Shown: positions 37,094 through 49,207, counted from the first letter of the stretch. The stretch: 64,000 nt of DNA from Obelidium mucronatum (GCA_025765595.1 JAIVFH010000062.1:151714-215713); one strand, 5' to 3'. Numbers and translations: made by a program. Notes: generated by a model from the letters alone, not told the origin.

Positions 37094-37962
37094 TCATAGC
37101 TTTGCAAGTTCTCCAGTGTTATCAGTTATTGTATTATTCGCACCTGCTTCGATTAAAGACGTGTAAATTTCGCGATTTTCAGCTAAAGCCGCTGTACTTT
37201 GTGTTTCAGATGGAAAGTGTCACGCCATGATAAAAAAAACTCTACCATAATGTAACGCCGTCATTCCTTCTTGGTCCTGTATATCCAGATTGACTCCATG
37301 ATTAATCAACAGAGTCACGATATCCAGCATTTCTCGATCGCATGCCTGCAGCCAGACATCAATGAATACAAATTGCAATATTTCGACCCATGCGCTTGCG
37401 TACCCAATGTAGAGCCGTGACTCCATCTTCTGACCGGGCTTCATTAATATCCGTTGTCGGGTGAGTCTTTAAAAACTCTACTACGCCATCCACTCGACCA
37501 TTCTGAACACATTCAAAAAGGGAGTCTCCCTGGTTTCCTTCGTTTTCAAGATGATCTTCATCGCTCTCTCGAACAACTCTGCTGACGGCAACACCAAAAC
37601 CAGCTTCGGCCTCCCCTTCTAAATCCGAATCTTCAGCTTCAAAATCAATATCTGCTTCTTGATCAGCTTTTCCCAAATGCAGACCAACAATATCTGAATA
37701 TTCGCGCTTCGCCTCGTACTCGGACAAACTGTCGCCTAGAGATCGCCAGGCATCCCACTTTGCCCGTGCGGCAAACGCAAAGAAGTCTAATGAATAATCA
37801 GTGGCTGCCAGTCAATAATGGACCGATAGACTGACTTGGCGGCTGTGTGGTGCAGGGGCCGACTGTGGCCACTTTGTACAGAGCGTAGAGACGAAGCAGT
37901 GTTTGCTGATCAAAAGCCGAAGAGTTTCCCGCCACGAACGCGGCGGCAGCGTCAAAGTCCAT
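37094..37962 (-). CDS. Acyl-CoA-binding protein with ankyrin repeats (ACBD6-like)
   Basis: Start at MDFDAAAAFVAGNSSAFDQQ (37962). The acyl-CoA-binding domain is shown by LLRLYALYKVATVGPC, then KWDAWRSLGDSLSEYEAKREY across an intron. An acidic linker (DIDFEAEDSDLEGEAEAGFG) leads to ankyrin repeats: GDSLFECVQNGRVDGVVEFL, DGVTALHW, and MLDIVTLLINHGVNLDIQDQ, finishing with LAENREIYTSLIEAGANNT and a stop at 37094. ACBD6 proteins have this domain order and assist lipid acylation; binding of long-chain acyl-CoA is expected. The join near 37385 between the first ankyrin helix pair and the next exon is unclear and may lack ~18 residues. Confidence 0.82.
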
Positions 37963-38009
37963 TCGTTGTTCGATAAATAATAATAAATTAAACTAAAATT
38001 ATTCATCTC
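37963..38009. promoter_or_regulatory. 47-bp divergent intergenic region
   Basis: Separates the start codons of the ACBD6-like gene (minus) and EXO84 (plus). AT-rich (TAATAATAAATTAAAC). Confidence 0.5.
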
Positions 38010-41000
38010 ATGGCGGCAAGAAACATCACGCTCAGCACAATCAGCACGAATGACTCCGCGATTCAAGGATTAGACCTTGCCGCTTATGGAGAAGTGGATT
38101 TTAAAGCCGACTCGTACCTGAATGGAATACTCGCGAAACTGCCAGAGGACGGCGTCAGATCATACCGCGCGATGTAACCAACCTGCCGAACGACTCTGGA
38201 GAATACTGATTCCGGCTGTAAAACTTAGACTGAAGGACGCAAAAGAAGCTGCCGCCAAGGATCTGCAGAGAAACGTGCACAGAAACTACAGCGAATTTGT
38301 CTTGATTTCTAAAGAGATTTCTAGTCTGGAAGGAGACGTTCTTTCCCTGAGAGGATTATTGAATGATTTGGCTACAGTAAACAGCGGATATAAGATTGGT
38401 CAAATTTTGCCTTCAGGTGCGTGTTGTGGGTCTGGCTTTCTGTCAAACTAATGTACATTCCATGCACAAATAGATGAGAACTTGAAAGAGCAGGAGGATC
38501 CCTCAAATGAAAGCGCCAACCCGTCAAAGAAATCCAACCTTGCGAATCCCCTCTCATCCACCGAACTTCAAGAGCAGCAGAGAATTGCAATGGAGAACCT
38601 TTACGAGTCTATCGATGGTCTAAAAAAAGTCTTACCAATCTCTAAAACGCGTCATATCATTCGCGATGGCACTGAAACGCGAATTTCTGAAATCAACCCG
38701 GCAAACTATAAACAGAAACAGCAAGTTTTCGTCCATGTGTTAAACGACACTCTCCTTGTGGTCATTAAGAAAAAGAATATTCTGAATGGAAAGACGAAAA
38801 TGGTGATTGAAAAGTGCTTTCGATTGATTGAGATGGCCATCATAGACATGAAGGACTCCACAGGTGAAAAGGAAAATCAATGTGGTTGTTAATTTTATCT
38901 CAAAGTCTGAACCAGACATTACGAATGCGTTCAAGATAATGAGCCACCCCGACGTTTATATGTACCGTACCGAAACCTGGGAGGAAAAGAGGTCTTTGTT
39001 GGCTGTTATCAAAAGAGTATCGGACGACATTATAGGACAAAAGAAGAAAGACAGAGACGCTGCTCAAATCGCGGCGATAAGTATGAATACTCGGAATTCT
39101 TGAAACATTCATTGCTAAAATTTGTATTTTTGGCGTAGAAATTGCGGTAACTTGCACGTAGTCCCACTCTTCCCCTGAATAATTTCAATAGGTACCTGAA
39201 GCAAACAGCAAACCGGATTCCAACGCAAAACCTACCCAATTAGACGCTGCTGAATCCCCGAAGAGAGAAGACCTCAGCCCATCCGAAATCAAATGGCTCT
39301 CGGAACTCTCTTATGATTTAGACGTGCTAATCGCACACCGGGAATTCGATACAGCCGTAACTGAAATATTAAAAGGTGGTTTGAAGATTTTTGCTGCTGC
39401 TATTTTATATCTCACAATAACAAATAATATTTTATTTATTGTTTAGCGCGTAACATATTTGTTCAGCATCCAGACACGAAAATCAAATACCAATATGAGA
39501 GACAAGACGTGGAAGATCGGGTGGATATTCTCGCGAGTTTTATTTGTAGAGATTTGGCGAATCCGATTGCATCCACAACTCAGATCCAAGACAACATTGA
39601 CAGGTTGATTTTGTTAGGTTTAGGGAATCAGGCACGAGCCATATTTTTGGAATCTCGAAGCGCTATTATTCATCATCGAATTAAGTATGCGCAATTTTTC
39701 GGACTATGTTGCAGCTGTTCACACTCTTTCTTTGAAGATTGGTCAAGTTTGATGGCGATGTGGCGGATTACGTCAATGATCTTTCGATGGTGGTTTTTAG
39801 GTTGATTCGAAGTACTTGCGACTGGTACAACGTCTCGTTCAAAGAGTCCACAATGGCTTCTGGTTAGGAACTTTCATATACAAGATTTAACCTTGCACTG
39901 ACAATAAACGAAAAACTCAGGTTTCCTCAAGTGGGTTAGAAATGAGATTGAATCATTTGGGGATATAGTTCGAAGACAAGTGTTTGAATCGCGGAAGCCA
40001 TTCTGTGTTATCGCTGAATGCTTGGATCACACTTTGCATCATTGTGAAATGGTTTGTAAAATGATATTTATAGTCTTTAAACCTATGACATATTTTCTGT
40101 CGGTAACAGCTCAGAGACATTGGATTGGACTTGACCTTTGTTCTTAACCAATTGTTCCACCATGACTTGATTAATTCGATTGAAGAGTATAGACGGAAAG
40201 GAAAGGAGATGATCATCAAATATATTGATGAGGATGTATTCCAGGTTGTAGAGTGTGCTGAGAATGACCTGATCAAGAGTGGGGAAATGCGTAAGATCTT
40301 TCTTTTGCCGAAAACGCGTGTTTAAATCTTACCATTTAGTTGCGCCAGGTCTTGACAGCGGAGTGTCGATATCTATTAGCGTTCTTCAAATGTTTGACTT
40401 CTTGATGGATTTCGGAGCAGATATGGGTCTGATTATGAGTATTCAGGTTTGAGTATTTCGTATTTGAATGCGAAAATAATTACTCATGAATAACAGCTGT
40501 ACGCAAAAATTGTATGGTGTTTGACGGATTTTTTTTCGACCTACTTAATTCGAATCATGGATGTGTTTGACAAAAAGTGGACCAACAAACAGGTTAGGGT
40601 GTACCTTTTTTTCAAAAACACTAAACCTTATTTTTTCCAGTACTATTTGATGATTTCTAACTGTGGATATGTCATTGATCAAATGATGCCGCAAGTATCC
40701 AGTCAGCTAGCTGTTAAGTCAAAAAATTGGTTTCTGCCCTTTATTACTGACAGTTTCATCTCAGTTACGATTTGACCGATCTATACCTGAGTTGGACGAG
40801 CATCGAGGAAGATTAAGAGGTTAAAACATTTGAAAATGAAATTCAAAATGATACTCATCAGTTTATTTCTCAACTAGGGGTCGTATCGGCCATGCAAAAC
40901 AACTTTACAAAGTTGAAGGTCAAATATATTGTTGAAAAAGTGTTTAGTTTACAAGCTGTGGACTATTCCAGTGTAAGGTTTCTGTGTGCCATGAAAACAT

Positions 41001-41657
41001 GTGGTCTAATTTAGCTTGTGGAAACCAGACTGCCTCGATTCTGGAAAATGCCAAACCGACAGAGAGTGCTATCATGGTACATCTAAATACTATTTAATCT
41101 GAATATCGGTGACTAATTCACCAAACCTCAAACAGTTCTTGTCGGACATCAACGACCTTCTGAGAGATGCCGAAAATTCGCCAGCATTCAGAAAAATCTC
41201 GATAGATATTATTCAAGGAGTCTTTAGTCAAATGATGGAAGGTATTAAAATTGCAAAACCGTTAGAAGTACTCTCTCATCTATTTTTTTAAAGCCAATTC
41301 GTGGGAAACTGATCGCGGACCAATGCGTTTCGGATTTTGTGGAGTGCAACAACTCGTTCTGGATATTCACTTCTTCTTGCATGTAGCTGAACCATTTGTG
41401 AATCAACAAGCGAATGAAATGGCAAACAAAGTTTGCGAAAAGGCGCTGAGAGCTTATTTCACACAAAATGCCAAAATTCGAGCGAACTTGAAGGTGAACA
41501 ACCAAAAAAAAAATCATAAGTATTCCCTTGTTTTGACTTTTGATTTTGTTTGGCTTAGACCGGGGAATGGTATGACAGACGCGTTCAAGAAGAGACCAGA
41601 CACTGGAATTTTCCGTTCTTGACAATGAATGAATTGGCTGGGGCCAATCAGTTCTAA
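38010..41657 (+). CDS. EXO84: Exocyst subunit EXO84
   Basis: Starts MAARNITLSTISTNDSAIQG. The Vps51/Exo84 N-terminal helical block is NYSEFVLISKEISSLEGDVL and SLRGLLNDL (about 38290-38380). The PH-like domain follows with LPISKTRHIIRDG, EINPANYKQKQQVFVHVLND and a final IEMAIIDMKD (about 38620-38860). A long all-helical C-terminal half is divided by many short introns and ends WNFPFLTMNELAGANQF, stop at 41655-41657. A small frame shift or intron is needed near 38175. EXO84 acts with EXO70 in vesicle tethering; the yeast protein has also been tied to spliceosome assembly. The PH signature makes the call solid. Confidence 0.85.
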
Positions 41658-42158
41658 TCAATACTTTTGTAACACACAATAAACATTTGTTGAAGTCATT
41701 TTGTTGGCTGGTAAGAACAGCATTTGGGAAGGGGGCCACTGAACTTAATGAGGCATGTAAAGGAACTTTATGATCTGGCGCAGTTTCAGGAGGAAGGGAT
41801 ATCAATAATTGTGATGACGACAAAGATGATCCTGGCTTTGAAGGTATTAGGAGTGCTCTATTGCTTGCCAAGAGCAAGTGTTAAAATACAGAATACATGG
41901 ATTCTTACTGCAGATATTTAAATCTTGTCGCAATGATTCACTGACTGGACATTCCCAGGCATTCCCACGTTGGAAAGAAAAAATTTGAAAGTTCCACAAT
42001 TCATGGAATGAATCACGCACTCAAACAGTCCACTCAAGTCCGCGCCTTCTCAAATCTTCCAATTTCTTCCACCAAAGAAAAGCACTTAAAAAGGGCTTGT
42101 TGCAACACTCAAGGAATCAAAAAATCCCAACTCAAGATATCTACTTTAATTCAATATT
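41658..42158. other. Intergenic region, nothing recognised
   Basis: About 500 bp between EXO84 and the rvt-like gene. Short ORFs (for example 41724-41921) have no family features. AT-rich near the downstream start. Confidence 0.4.
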
Positions 42159-45138
42159 ATGCTCTCAGCAACTTCAACAACCAATAACGTCAGCTCCCCT
42201 TACAAGGACATGCTGCATACTGTGACCAACATGAAGTTGGATGAAATCAAGATCCAGCAGAAGAGAATGCTGGCTCATTATAAGGAGGTCAAGGAAGAGT
42301 CCAATGCAGCAACGTAAGCGCGCGTTTCTGTCTCTTTGCCTTTCTTATCAAACAATCACATCTATTTCCAGCAAACTGACTCAGAAGCTACGCATTCTCT
42401 ATGAAGGAATGCAAAGCTTTGCAATCGCAGGCTCGCTTGTCCATAAAGACCTCGAAAATATCGAATGTAAGAGTTATGCTCCTCCTTCTTCCAAGTGCCT
42501 TTTACGTATTCTTTTCTTTTTTCGATCCAAAACCTAAAAAAAAAATAAACCAGCGTTAATCAAGCAATCTGAAACGGATCCAACAATCAGTAAAGACCTT
42601 CTCAGACACTGGATTAATTACCTGACCACCGAAATCACTCGCTGCGAGAAGCGTTGGGAATACGCACACTTGTTTGGCGGGCTCTTGACGGAATACTTGG
42701 ATAATGAACAGCCCGCCTCCTCGGACACCAGATCATGGACAGACGTGGACTCTTTGGGGGATTTCAAAGATGATTTGGATGCACCCGGAAACTCTTCCAC
42801 GCCAGAATCAAAAAGAATCGCCAAAACTGAATACGAACAGCGCTCTTTTGTGGTTCAACAAGTGGATGTGGAGGCGGCCAAAGTCTTTTTGGAAACCAAG
42901 GTGCTTGATTTAGATAAAAATGCGCAAACTTTCCCGGGCCAATCGAACGCATACAGTCAATGGTAAACAGCACGTGATGTGTGTACATTCATTTTTTTTT
43001 TCTATTTCTTTAAGAATTATTGCTTATCATAACTTCACAACCAGCAAATTGGGTGGTTTGGTACCTCCTTCATTACAAAGAAAGTTTCATCAAAAGATGT
43101 CGTTGCGGCAATTACGTCACTCCTCAACAACGACTTGCTGAATGACGAAAAGAAGGAAATACTTGAAGACCTCCAGTCCAATGAAACAATCCTGAATGAA
43201 TTTGCCGCGATCATGACCATGATGATGGCGAAAGTGAAAGATGGCCAATGGACATGGCCACATGCCTCTTCGTCTTTGGTTTGGGGTGACGTGCGTCCTG
43301 CTGTTGGTGGCCGCCACCGCATCTTCTTGGACTATGACCTAAGCACGACTATTTTTTTGGAATTTGTTGGATTGAGATGGAGTCAGACTTTCAAAAGAGT
43401 AATGGCGGACTTGGTTGCAGGCTCAGTCGGCAAAACTTCGATTTGGAATGTCGGACAGATTTCAACCTTTCCAAACGCGTCTGTGGAGAAGCAAAGAGCC
43501 ACAATCTTCCGCACCGACTTTTTCCTCAATATTCTACCCGAAACCGATGCTGATGCGAGACGGTCTCGCGGGTCCTATGATGAACGCGTTTGTGGAGAAG
43601 ACGGTGCTGCTGGTCTTATGCACAAGCTTCTCTTACTGATTGCCACGGAAGCAAAATTCCACCAAGCCATCCACAAAGAAACACCCTTCACTGTTGTTAA
43701 AACGGACTTGGCATCGTTTGGGCTTTCTTTGAATCACGACTTGGTCCTCATGGTTATGGAATGTTTCAATGTCCCAGAAGAGTGGATCTACATCCATTTA
43801 CCATCCTGATGCCCTTGAAGCTGCTGCTGCCGCCGCCACCATTAAATCAAGTTCTCGCAAGACTTCAAATTCATGGAGTGAAATGGCAAAAGCTGTTGGC
43901 TCTGCTTTCACAATGGATGGATCTACAATTCACCATTCAGCCAGTAAAAAGTCCAGCAACAACAACACCAGCAAACACAAGATTGCAACTGGCTTGGCAA
44001 CTGTTATCCCAGGCCCCGCGCCATTGCCTCAATCTCCTTGCGAATGGGGGTTCCTGATCCTGTCCTCTGACGGTCACTTCCACGTGAACATGGAAGGAAA
44101 ACTTGGATACTACGCGGAATCCATGAGAAAGAAACTCGCGAATAGTAGCTCCGTGCTGGTCTGGGTCAATGTCTTTAACCGGTTCCTGCGGTTCTTTGTG
44201 CGCAACTTCGGCAACATTTCTCCTATTTTCGGATTGAAGCACATTGACGAAACTATGGCTGGGTTAAAATTCGTTTATGAGGTTGCGTTCAAAGGCCTTT
44301 TGAAAAGCGACGGGAATGGAGAAGAAGAGGAGGACGAGTTTCCAAACCCGATTGCTGTGGTGGAAGGAATGATCAAGGAGAGATTCCCAGCGCTTTCCAA
44401 GGAAAAGATTCCAGACGCTTGGTTCCATTGGCCAATGTGAGTTTTTGTACATAAGCGCATGCAAAAAATGCAATACCTAATTGTTTATTTTTGCCATTGG
44501 ATAGCACTGCTGGTGGACTTGGAATTGAGAACCCATTCATAAACTTAATGGCTTGCAAAATCCAAGTGGAAAGAAAAACAACCAGCATTTATTCATCAGA
44601 TATTCGCGGAGAATCTGGAATTCCAATGGAAGAAACTTACTTTTACCTGCTTGAAAATGCCGACGTTCGGTTATTCGACCATGAAAAGCAAGCTTGGAAT
44701 TCCAAGGAGAGTGCTCGTGTCAAGGAAAATGCGAACTCCAAGACACCTTATGTTGCGGTTCCATTCGCTGAATACGGGGAATGGTGCGACGAGTACAGAG
44801 AGCGTAGAACTGGCTCGCGATGGGGGGCGCGGTTCAGGGCGCTTGTGGATGCGTCGGACTTGGAGCCGGCGGAGCCAGAATTGACTCCAGAATTGAATGA
44901 CATGGTTTACAAGTTCATTAATCGCGGAAAACAGCTGGTAGGGGAGTGTAGCTACAGTGATGATGGCAACAGTGAGGATGGGAATGAACGTGGGCTGAGG
45001 CCTTATTGGCGCTGGGTCTTATGTTTCTATGGACCTGCGTTGATGGAAGCGTTTGGATCATTGGAATTTATGAATACTGAATTGATTCCAATGGGAATGA
45101 TTGGAAGCTTGAAAAGCCAAGGTGTTCCATGGGATTGA
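42159..45138 (+). CDS. rvt-like reverse-transcriptase-related protein, core missing
   Basis: Matches the non-mobile fungal rvt family as I recall it. N-terminal helices: MKLDEIKIQQKRMLAHYKEV, LRILYEGMQS, KDLLRHWINYLTTEITRCEK and EYAHLFGGLLTEYLD. Then FLDYDLSTTIFLEFVGLRWS (about 43330), QRATIFRTDFFLNILP, and the motif-A region FTVVKTDLASFGLSLNHDLV (about 43690) to VPEEWIY. C-terminal blocks are CEWGFLILSSDGHFHVNM, LVWVNVFNRFLRFFVRNFGN and TAGGLGIENPFINLM. Between EEWIY and CEWGFL only ~80 residues remain, Ala/Ser-rich, and no Asp-Asp catalytic box is visible; in relatives this stretch holds RT motifs B and C. A one-base frame change is needed at about 43797. Family membership is likely; catalytic loss is inferred. 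Confidence 0.65.
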
Positions 45139-45524
45139 TTGATTTAATTTATAATAAACTCAATTTATTACCGTGATATCATCATAATATTTAACCCAAA
45201 AAATAGATATTTGATGAAAGTACATGTGAGATAACTCAACGGCTTTCAGTTCATGCCATTTTCTAAAAACTCTGTTCAATTATAATTCTAACTTCGGGCA
45301 GCGTTATTCAGTAACTCGTCAGCGTATGCTATCAACGGATCGCTTTTTGGCAGTTGATAACACCCGTCATGACACAAAAAGAGTCGCAACTCTGACTCAC
45401 AAGAGTACCAAGACCAATAATATACTTTATAAAATATTTCCTTTTAATTCTCCGATAATATAATTAAAATTCGAGTGAATAGATTTCTTCCTTTCTGTTT
45501 TTCCCAAATATAAAAAAACAATTT
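45139..45524. other. Intergenic with solo cassette end
   Basis: At about 45440-45470 the sequence TTTTAATTCTCCG.TAATATAATT matches the outer edge of the terminal modules (compare 16400-16420) without the rest of the cassette. The remainder is AT-rich with no gene seen. Confidence 0.5.
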
Positions 45525-46455
45525 ATGTCCGAAACCGAGGGTGTTTCCTTTGCGGACATTGAGCCTTTGCAGCCACCGCAGCCAACTGCTCGACCAAACT
45601 TTGTTTTAAACGCATCGAATCGAAGCACAAGTCGTGGGGCGCAGGCTGCTAAGGTGCAAGTCATAAATACAACAACTTGAACTAAACGTTAAAGTGACAG
45701 ATAAACACGACTCTCATCCTGGATCCCAAAACAAAAGATAAGCTGGGGCAGCAGCCACGGACGCATGAAGAGATATCACCGCTGGATTCTGGATTGCTCT
45801 CACAACCAACACTCCAATCGTCCTTGGCTGTGAAAAATCAACTCATCGCGCTTCACGAATTGAAAATAACGGAGGATGCTCGAAGAATGCGCATCCCCAA
45901 AGAAACTATTCATTCAGTTCAAAACAAGCTGACTAGGGTTGGTTGGTTGTGTGTGTATTTTGTGTATTTGATTCCTCATTTGACTCTCTCATCTCTTTTA
46001 GATACTCAACGCGTCTTCAAAAACTGCCGAATTCTCGGATCTTGTACCTTTAACGAGCACAACACAGCAATCGCAACCAAAAAAGATTCCCAGAGCTAAA
46101 ATAAGTGTTGATGAAACTTGGAAGGCAGCAAAAGGAAACACGAGACCTTCAGACTATTTGAAAATGTAAAGTAATAATTATCTGTTTTTGGTCTCAGGTT
46201 GAAATTCGCATTTGTTTTTGTAGCAATCAAGAAGATCAAGAAGTCGACTCAATCTCAATTCCATATCCTCAACTTTCCTATTCGTTGAAAACAAATTCCC
46301 ATCAACCTGCATCTCTGAATCAATCCTATAAATCAATATCAAAAACAGCCGTGTATAACCCTGTTTTATCCATCAGCTCGATGGAATTGAATTTCGAGGA
46401 CTCCCATTGCGCCGATTTCTTTGAGAGGCCCATTCGAATACGTGATTTTCAATAA
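45525..46455 (+). CDS. Orphan protein, unknown function
   Basis: Four exons read in phase: MSETEGVSFADIEPLQPPQP... to AQAAK, then INTTLILDPKTKDKLGQQ, then (after GTTGGTTGG...TTTTAG) ILNASSKTAEFSDLVPL, then INQEDQEVDSISIPYPQ, ending ERPIRIRDFQ. About 250 aa, hydrophilic, rich in Ser/Gln/Pro, no membrane segment. Clean splice phases and lack of frame breaks support a real gene. No domain recognised. Confidence 0.6.
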
Positions 46456-46951
46456 TAAATCAAGTCTTCAATTTGATGAGTAGCTCCAAAACTATCCATC
46501 AACATCTTCAATAGTTCCAATCAGAGCTAAAAACGCCAATTCCTTTTCAATATATCTCCCCAACCAAGTTCAAGTTTTAAATTGGTGCACGCAGACTCTG
46601 ATGGATTAGTTGCACAAATTATCGAATTCCAGTACTCGCCTATTTCCATGATATTCAGCACAGTCATGCCAGTCACAACAACTGAATTAGAGCCACCTTC
46701 CGCCGATTCAAGCAATAGAAAAATTCGGCTGTTCGAAAACAGAAGAAGAATCAACGTTGTTGAGATCCAATACATCCTTTTTTTGCGACAATTATTCCGC
46801 CGATATTCTTCCCTTCGTCCAGTTCCTCCTCCTCCTTACACTCATTTTCCCTTTTTTTTTTGCTCCCATTTACCTTCTTTGTTTTGATTTGCGATAATCG
46901 GGGGATTTAACTTTTGAAGAGACAATAATAAGGAATAATGAGTATTTATTT
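46456..46951. other. Intergenic, possible unassigned exon
   Basis: A plus-strand open stretch at about 46580-46780 (LVAQIIEFQYSPISMIFSTV, then SSNRKIRLFENRRRINVVEI) has protein-like composition but no clear splice link to the gene before it. The rest is T-rich. Left unassigned. Confidence 0.35.
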
Positions 46952-47744
46952 TTAAATAATCATTCCTCCCATGCCGCCCATGGTCTCATCGTCATCTTGC
47001 CCCCCTCTCTTCTTCGGAAAATACACCCAGTCGGGCTCTTCCTTTTTCACCTTTCGCCCCTTGCGCTTTGTCTTACCCCCCTTTGGTTTGACGCGAGGCC
47101 TTTGCGCAGACGGTCCAGCATTTTGAGCCTCCTCCTGAAGATCGCCAAAGACCCCTACCCCACCAGCCGTCCCTTCCGACATGCCCAGAATCCCGAAAGC
47201 GGCATGGTGCGCTTCGACATCGCCAGCGGCTATTGCGGGAGCGAAGGGGGCTGCGGCAGCGACATCGGGGATGGCATTGACCGCAGTTGCATCAGGAGCG
47301 GCAAGGCTGTAGAGAGAAAACGTCACAGAATGTTGGCCAAATCTCCATTGACCTCGAAGACGATCATCGAGTTGCATTGCGGCGTTGTGATTGCGTGTTC
47401 GGAAAAAGAGACGTCTATTGTGAAACAAAGCCGCTTAGTCGCAAGCATACACACTGCGGACTAGATTTTCAATACCTGCTAACAGCGTCAACGGCAACAA
47501 TGTCTCCGGCTAGTTCGGGGCATACATGCATGATCAACGCGTAAATAACGTCCACGACGCGTCCTGGAAAGGCAAGGATCATGTGCTTGCTGTATCTTGC
47601 GCTGATGGACCATACCGAAGCTTGGTCAGAATGGTCAAAGACAAGGGCTGTAGCGGTAGCACCGGTTTCGTTGTAGAACTGCTGAACTGTAAGGTAACGG
47701 ATTTGAGCGGCTTGTTCGGTTTGTTGCTGTTGCTGTTGGGACAT
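46952..47744 (-). CDS. Cassette gene family, intact copy D (possible RRM-like fold)
   Basis: Exons 47744-47476 and 47414-46952 join in phase (62-bp intron... GT at 47475, AG at 47415-47416), giving 243 aa. The N-terminus is Gln-rich (MSQQQQQQTEQ). Conserved blocks in order: TVQQFYNE, FDHSDQASVWSISARYSK, ILAFPGRVVDVIYALIMH, VCPE, DIVAVDAVSR, RLFFRTRNHNAAMQLDDRL, GQWRFGQHSVTFSL, AAPDATAVNAIPD, EAHHAAFGILGM, then a basic tail (KGGKTKRKGRKVKKE) and Gly/Met-rich end. About 28 kb from copy C, and both remain intact while other copies decay, so protein function is probably under selection. Array and module lie upstream (47885-48745). Confidence 0.8.
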
Positions 47745-47884
47745 TTTGTCTCATCTTTGGGGTTTTCCAGGCGGCATCTTGTACACAGCCATTTTCAGGG
47801 TGTGCGAAAATCATAAATATTTGTTTTTCCACCGAAAAACCAGGGTGGAATAAATGTCAAAGTTAATTTTATTAAGAAGCATGG

Positions 47885-48290
47885 GCAAGTACTGTAGATG
47901 GAAAACTCGATGACCAAGTACTGTAGAGGCAGTGTGTCGCAGGATCCCGTCCTTGACGGTTTGATCCGCACAATTCTAAGGGGCTGCCAACACACCACTG
48001 TGCCCGCGCAAGGAATGGTTGGCACACAGCTCTCCACAGTACATCGAACCAAAGGGGAGGTATTCCTAGAGCAATTATTTCGTGATAAGTGGCGATGTAT
48101 TCCAAACAACTAAAAAAGAAACTTAACAATGACTTGGGAAACTCGATGACCAAGTACTGTAGAGGCAGTGTGTCGCAGGATCCCGTCCTTGACGGTTTGA
48201 TCCGCACAATTCTAAGGGGCTGCCAACACACCACTGTGCCCGCGCAAGGAATGGTTGACACACAGCTCTCCACAGTACTTCAGAATTATT
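47885..48290. repeat. Tandem repeat array of cassette D
   Basis: Two units 236 bp apart (ctgtagaggc at 47921 and 48157), plus a partial start at 47885. Core bounded by AAGTACTGTAGAG and CACAGTACTT, with the TGTGCC...GGCACA hairpin and loop cgcgcaaggaatggtt. The spacer differs from those of cassettes B and C. Confidence 0.9.
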
Positions 48291-48745
48291 GGCAGATAGC
48301 TGGAAGACCTGTGGTTCGTATATTGTTGTTATTTATATGTCGGAGTTTGAAATTTTTAGAGCAGTGAACACACAGATAGACTTACCCACATGTCATCCGT
48401 CCCTCAGATTAGATATACTCGAAGCTCCGTTAATTATAGCGTATAAAACGCGTTCGGTTCGGCCAGAAAGTCGCGTCAGAGGCCGCTGACTACGTAGGTA
48501 ATTTTTGTTTGACAGCACAGGAAGTTGGTCGGAGTCCGATGGGCCAGGACCATAGCAGATGAGGTGCGTATGCGGTTCATGTTGAGCAGGTAGCTGATTT
48601 GCCGAGGACGGTGAGGAGAGGGGGGAAGCTGCTGCTGGGAGAGGAGGAAGTTTTATTTTTGGGAAGTTTTTGTTTGATCTGTAAAAAAAAAGTTTTTCTT
48701 CTCCAACTTGAACAAAAAAGCGGAGAATTAAAAAAGAATTCTCTG
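48291..48745. repeat. Terminal module of cassette D
   Basis: Closely matches 19381-19862 through the whole length, ending in an inverted repeat at 48721-48745 with a six-A loop. The match continues beyond the module into the flank. Confidence 0.9.
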
Positions 48746-48935
48746 ATCAATTAATTATATCATATATTGTTTTGACATTTTTTCAGCGATTCCTTATTTC
48801 CAGAATGTTTGTTGCAAAAGAAGCAAGCTCCCAGAACCAACCAATGTCTTTTTCGTTCAGGCAGCAAAAACACTCACAATCATTCTCGCCATGACTCAAC
48901 GGCGCCGATAAAAACAGTCGATGCTTCACGAAACC
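48746..48935 (-). pseudogene. Remnant of GH5 gene 3' end
   Basis: Aligns with 19863-20050, the last ~45 codons of the GH5 gene plus its 3' flank: shared TTTCAGCGAT.C.TTATTTCC, AAGCTCCCAGAACCA, TCATTCTCGCCA and CTCAACGGCG.CGATAAA blocks with indels. No further GH5 sequence follows. It shows that the copied unit extended past the cassette into the neighbouring gene. Confidence 0.82.
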
Positions 48936-49115
48936 ATACATACCCAAGAAACAGTTTTCAAGCTACGCGTTTTGTTTTATAAAATGCTCATTAATCTACC
49001 CTATCCATCCAAACCTTTTCTTTGTCAAGTGAAGTTGCAAAAACACAAAAGCTATACATTCATTAATATTTTTGTTATTATAATCATTATATTGTTCGCA
49101 TTCATCACACAAGAA

Positions 49116-49140
49116 CCCCCCCCCCCCCCCCCCCCCCCCC
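49116..49140 (+). repeat. Poly-C tract (25 C)
   Basis: Uninterrupted run of 25 C within the intergenic region. It creates a spurious polyproline ORF at 48921-49196. Length likely unstable. Confidence 0.95.
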
Positions 49141-49207
49141 TCCCAGTAAAACAACGACCCTTATGGCATTTGACAAATTTGGCACCCAATCAATGAAAAT
49201 CGATTCT

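Noticed and set aside
42159..45138. Active retroelement because of RT-related sequence
   Set aside because: The gene has introns, no repeats flank it, and the RT core motifs seem absent. It fits the single-copy, non-mobile rvt type better.
48921..49196. ORF with polyproline (EPPPPPPPP)
   Set aside because: Created by the 25-base poly-C tract; no family features around it.
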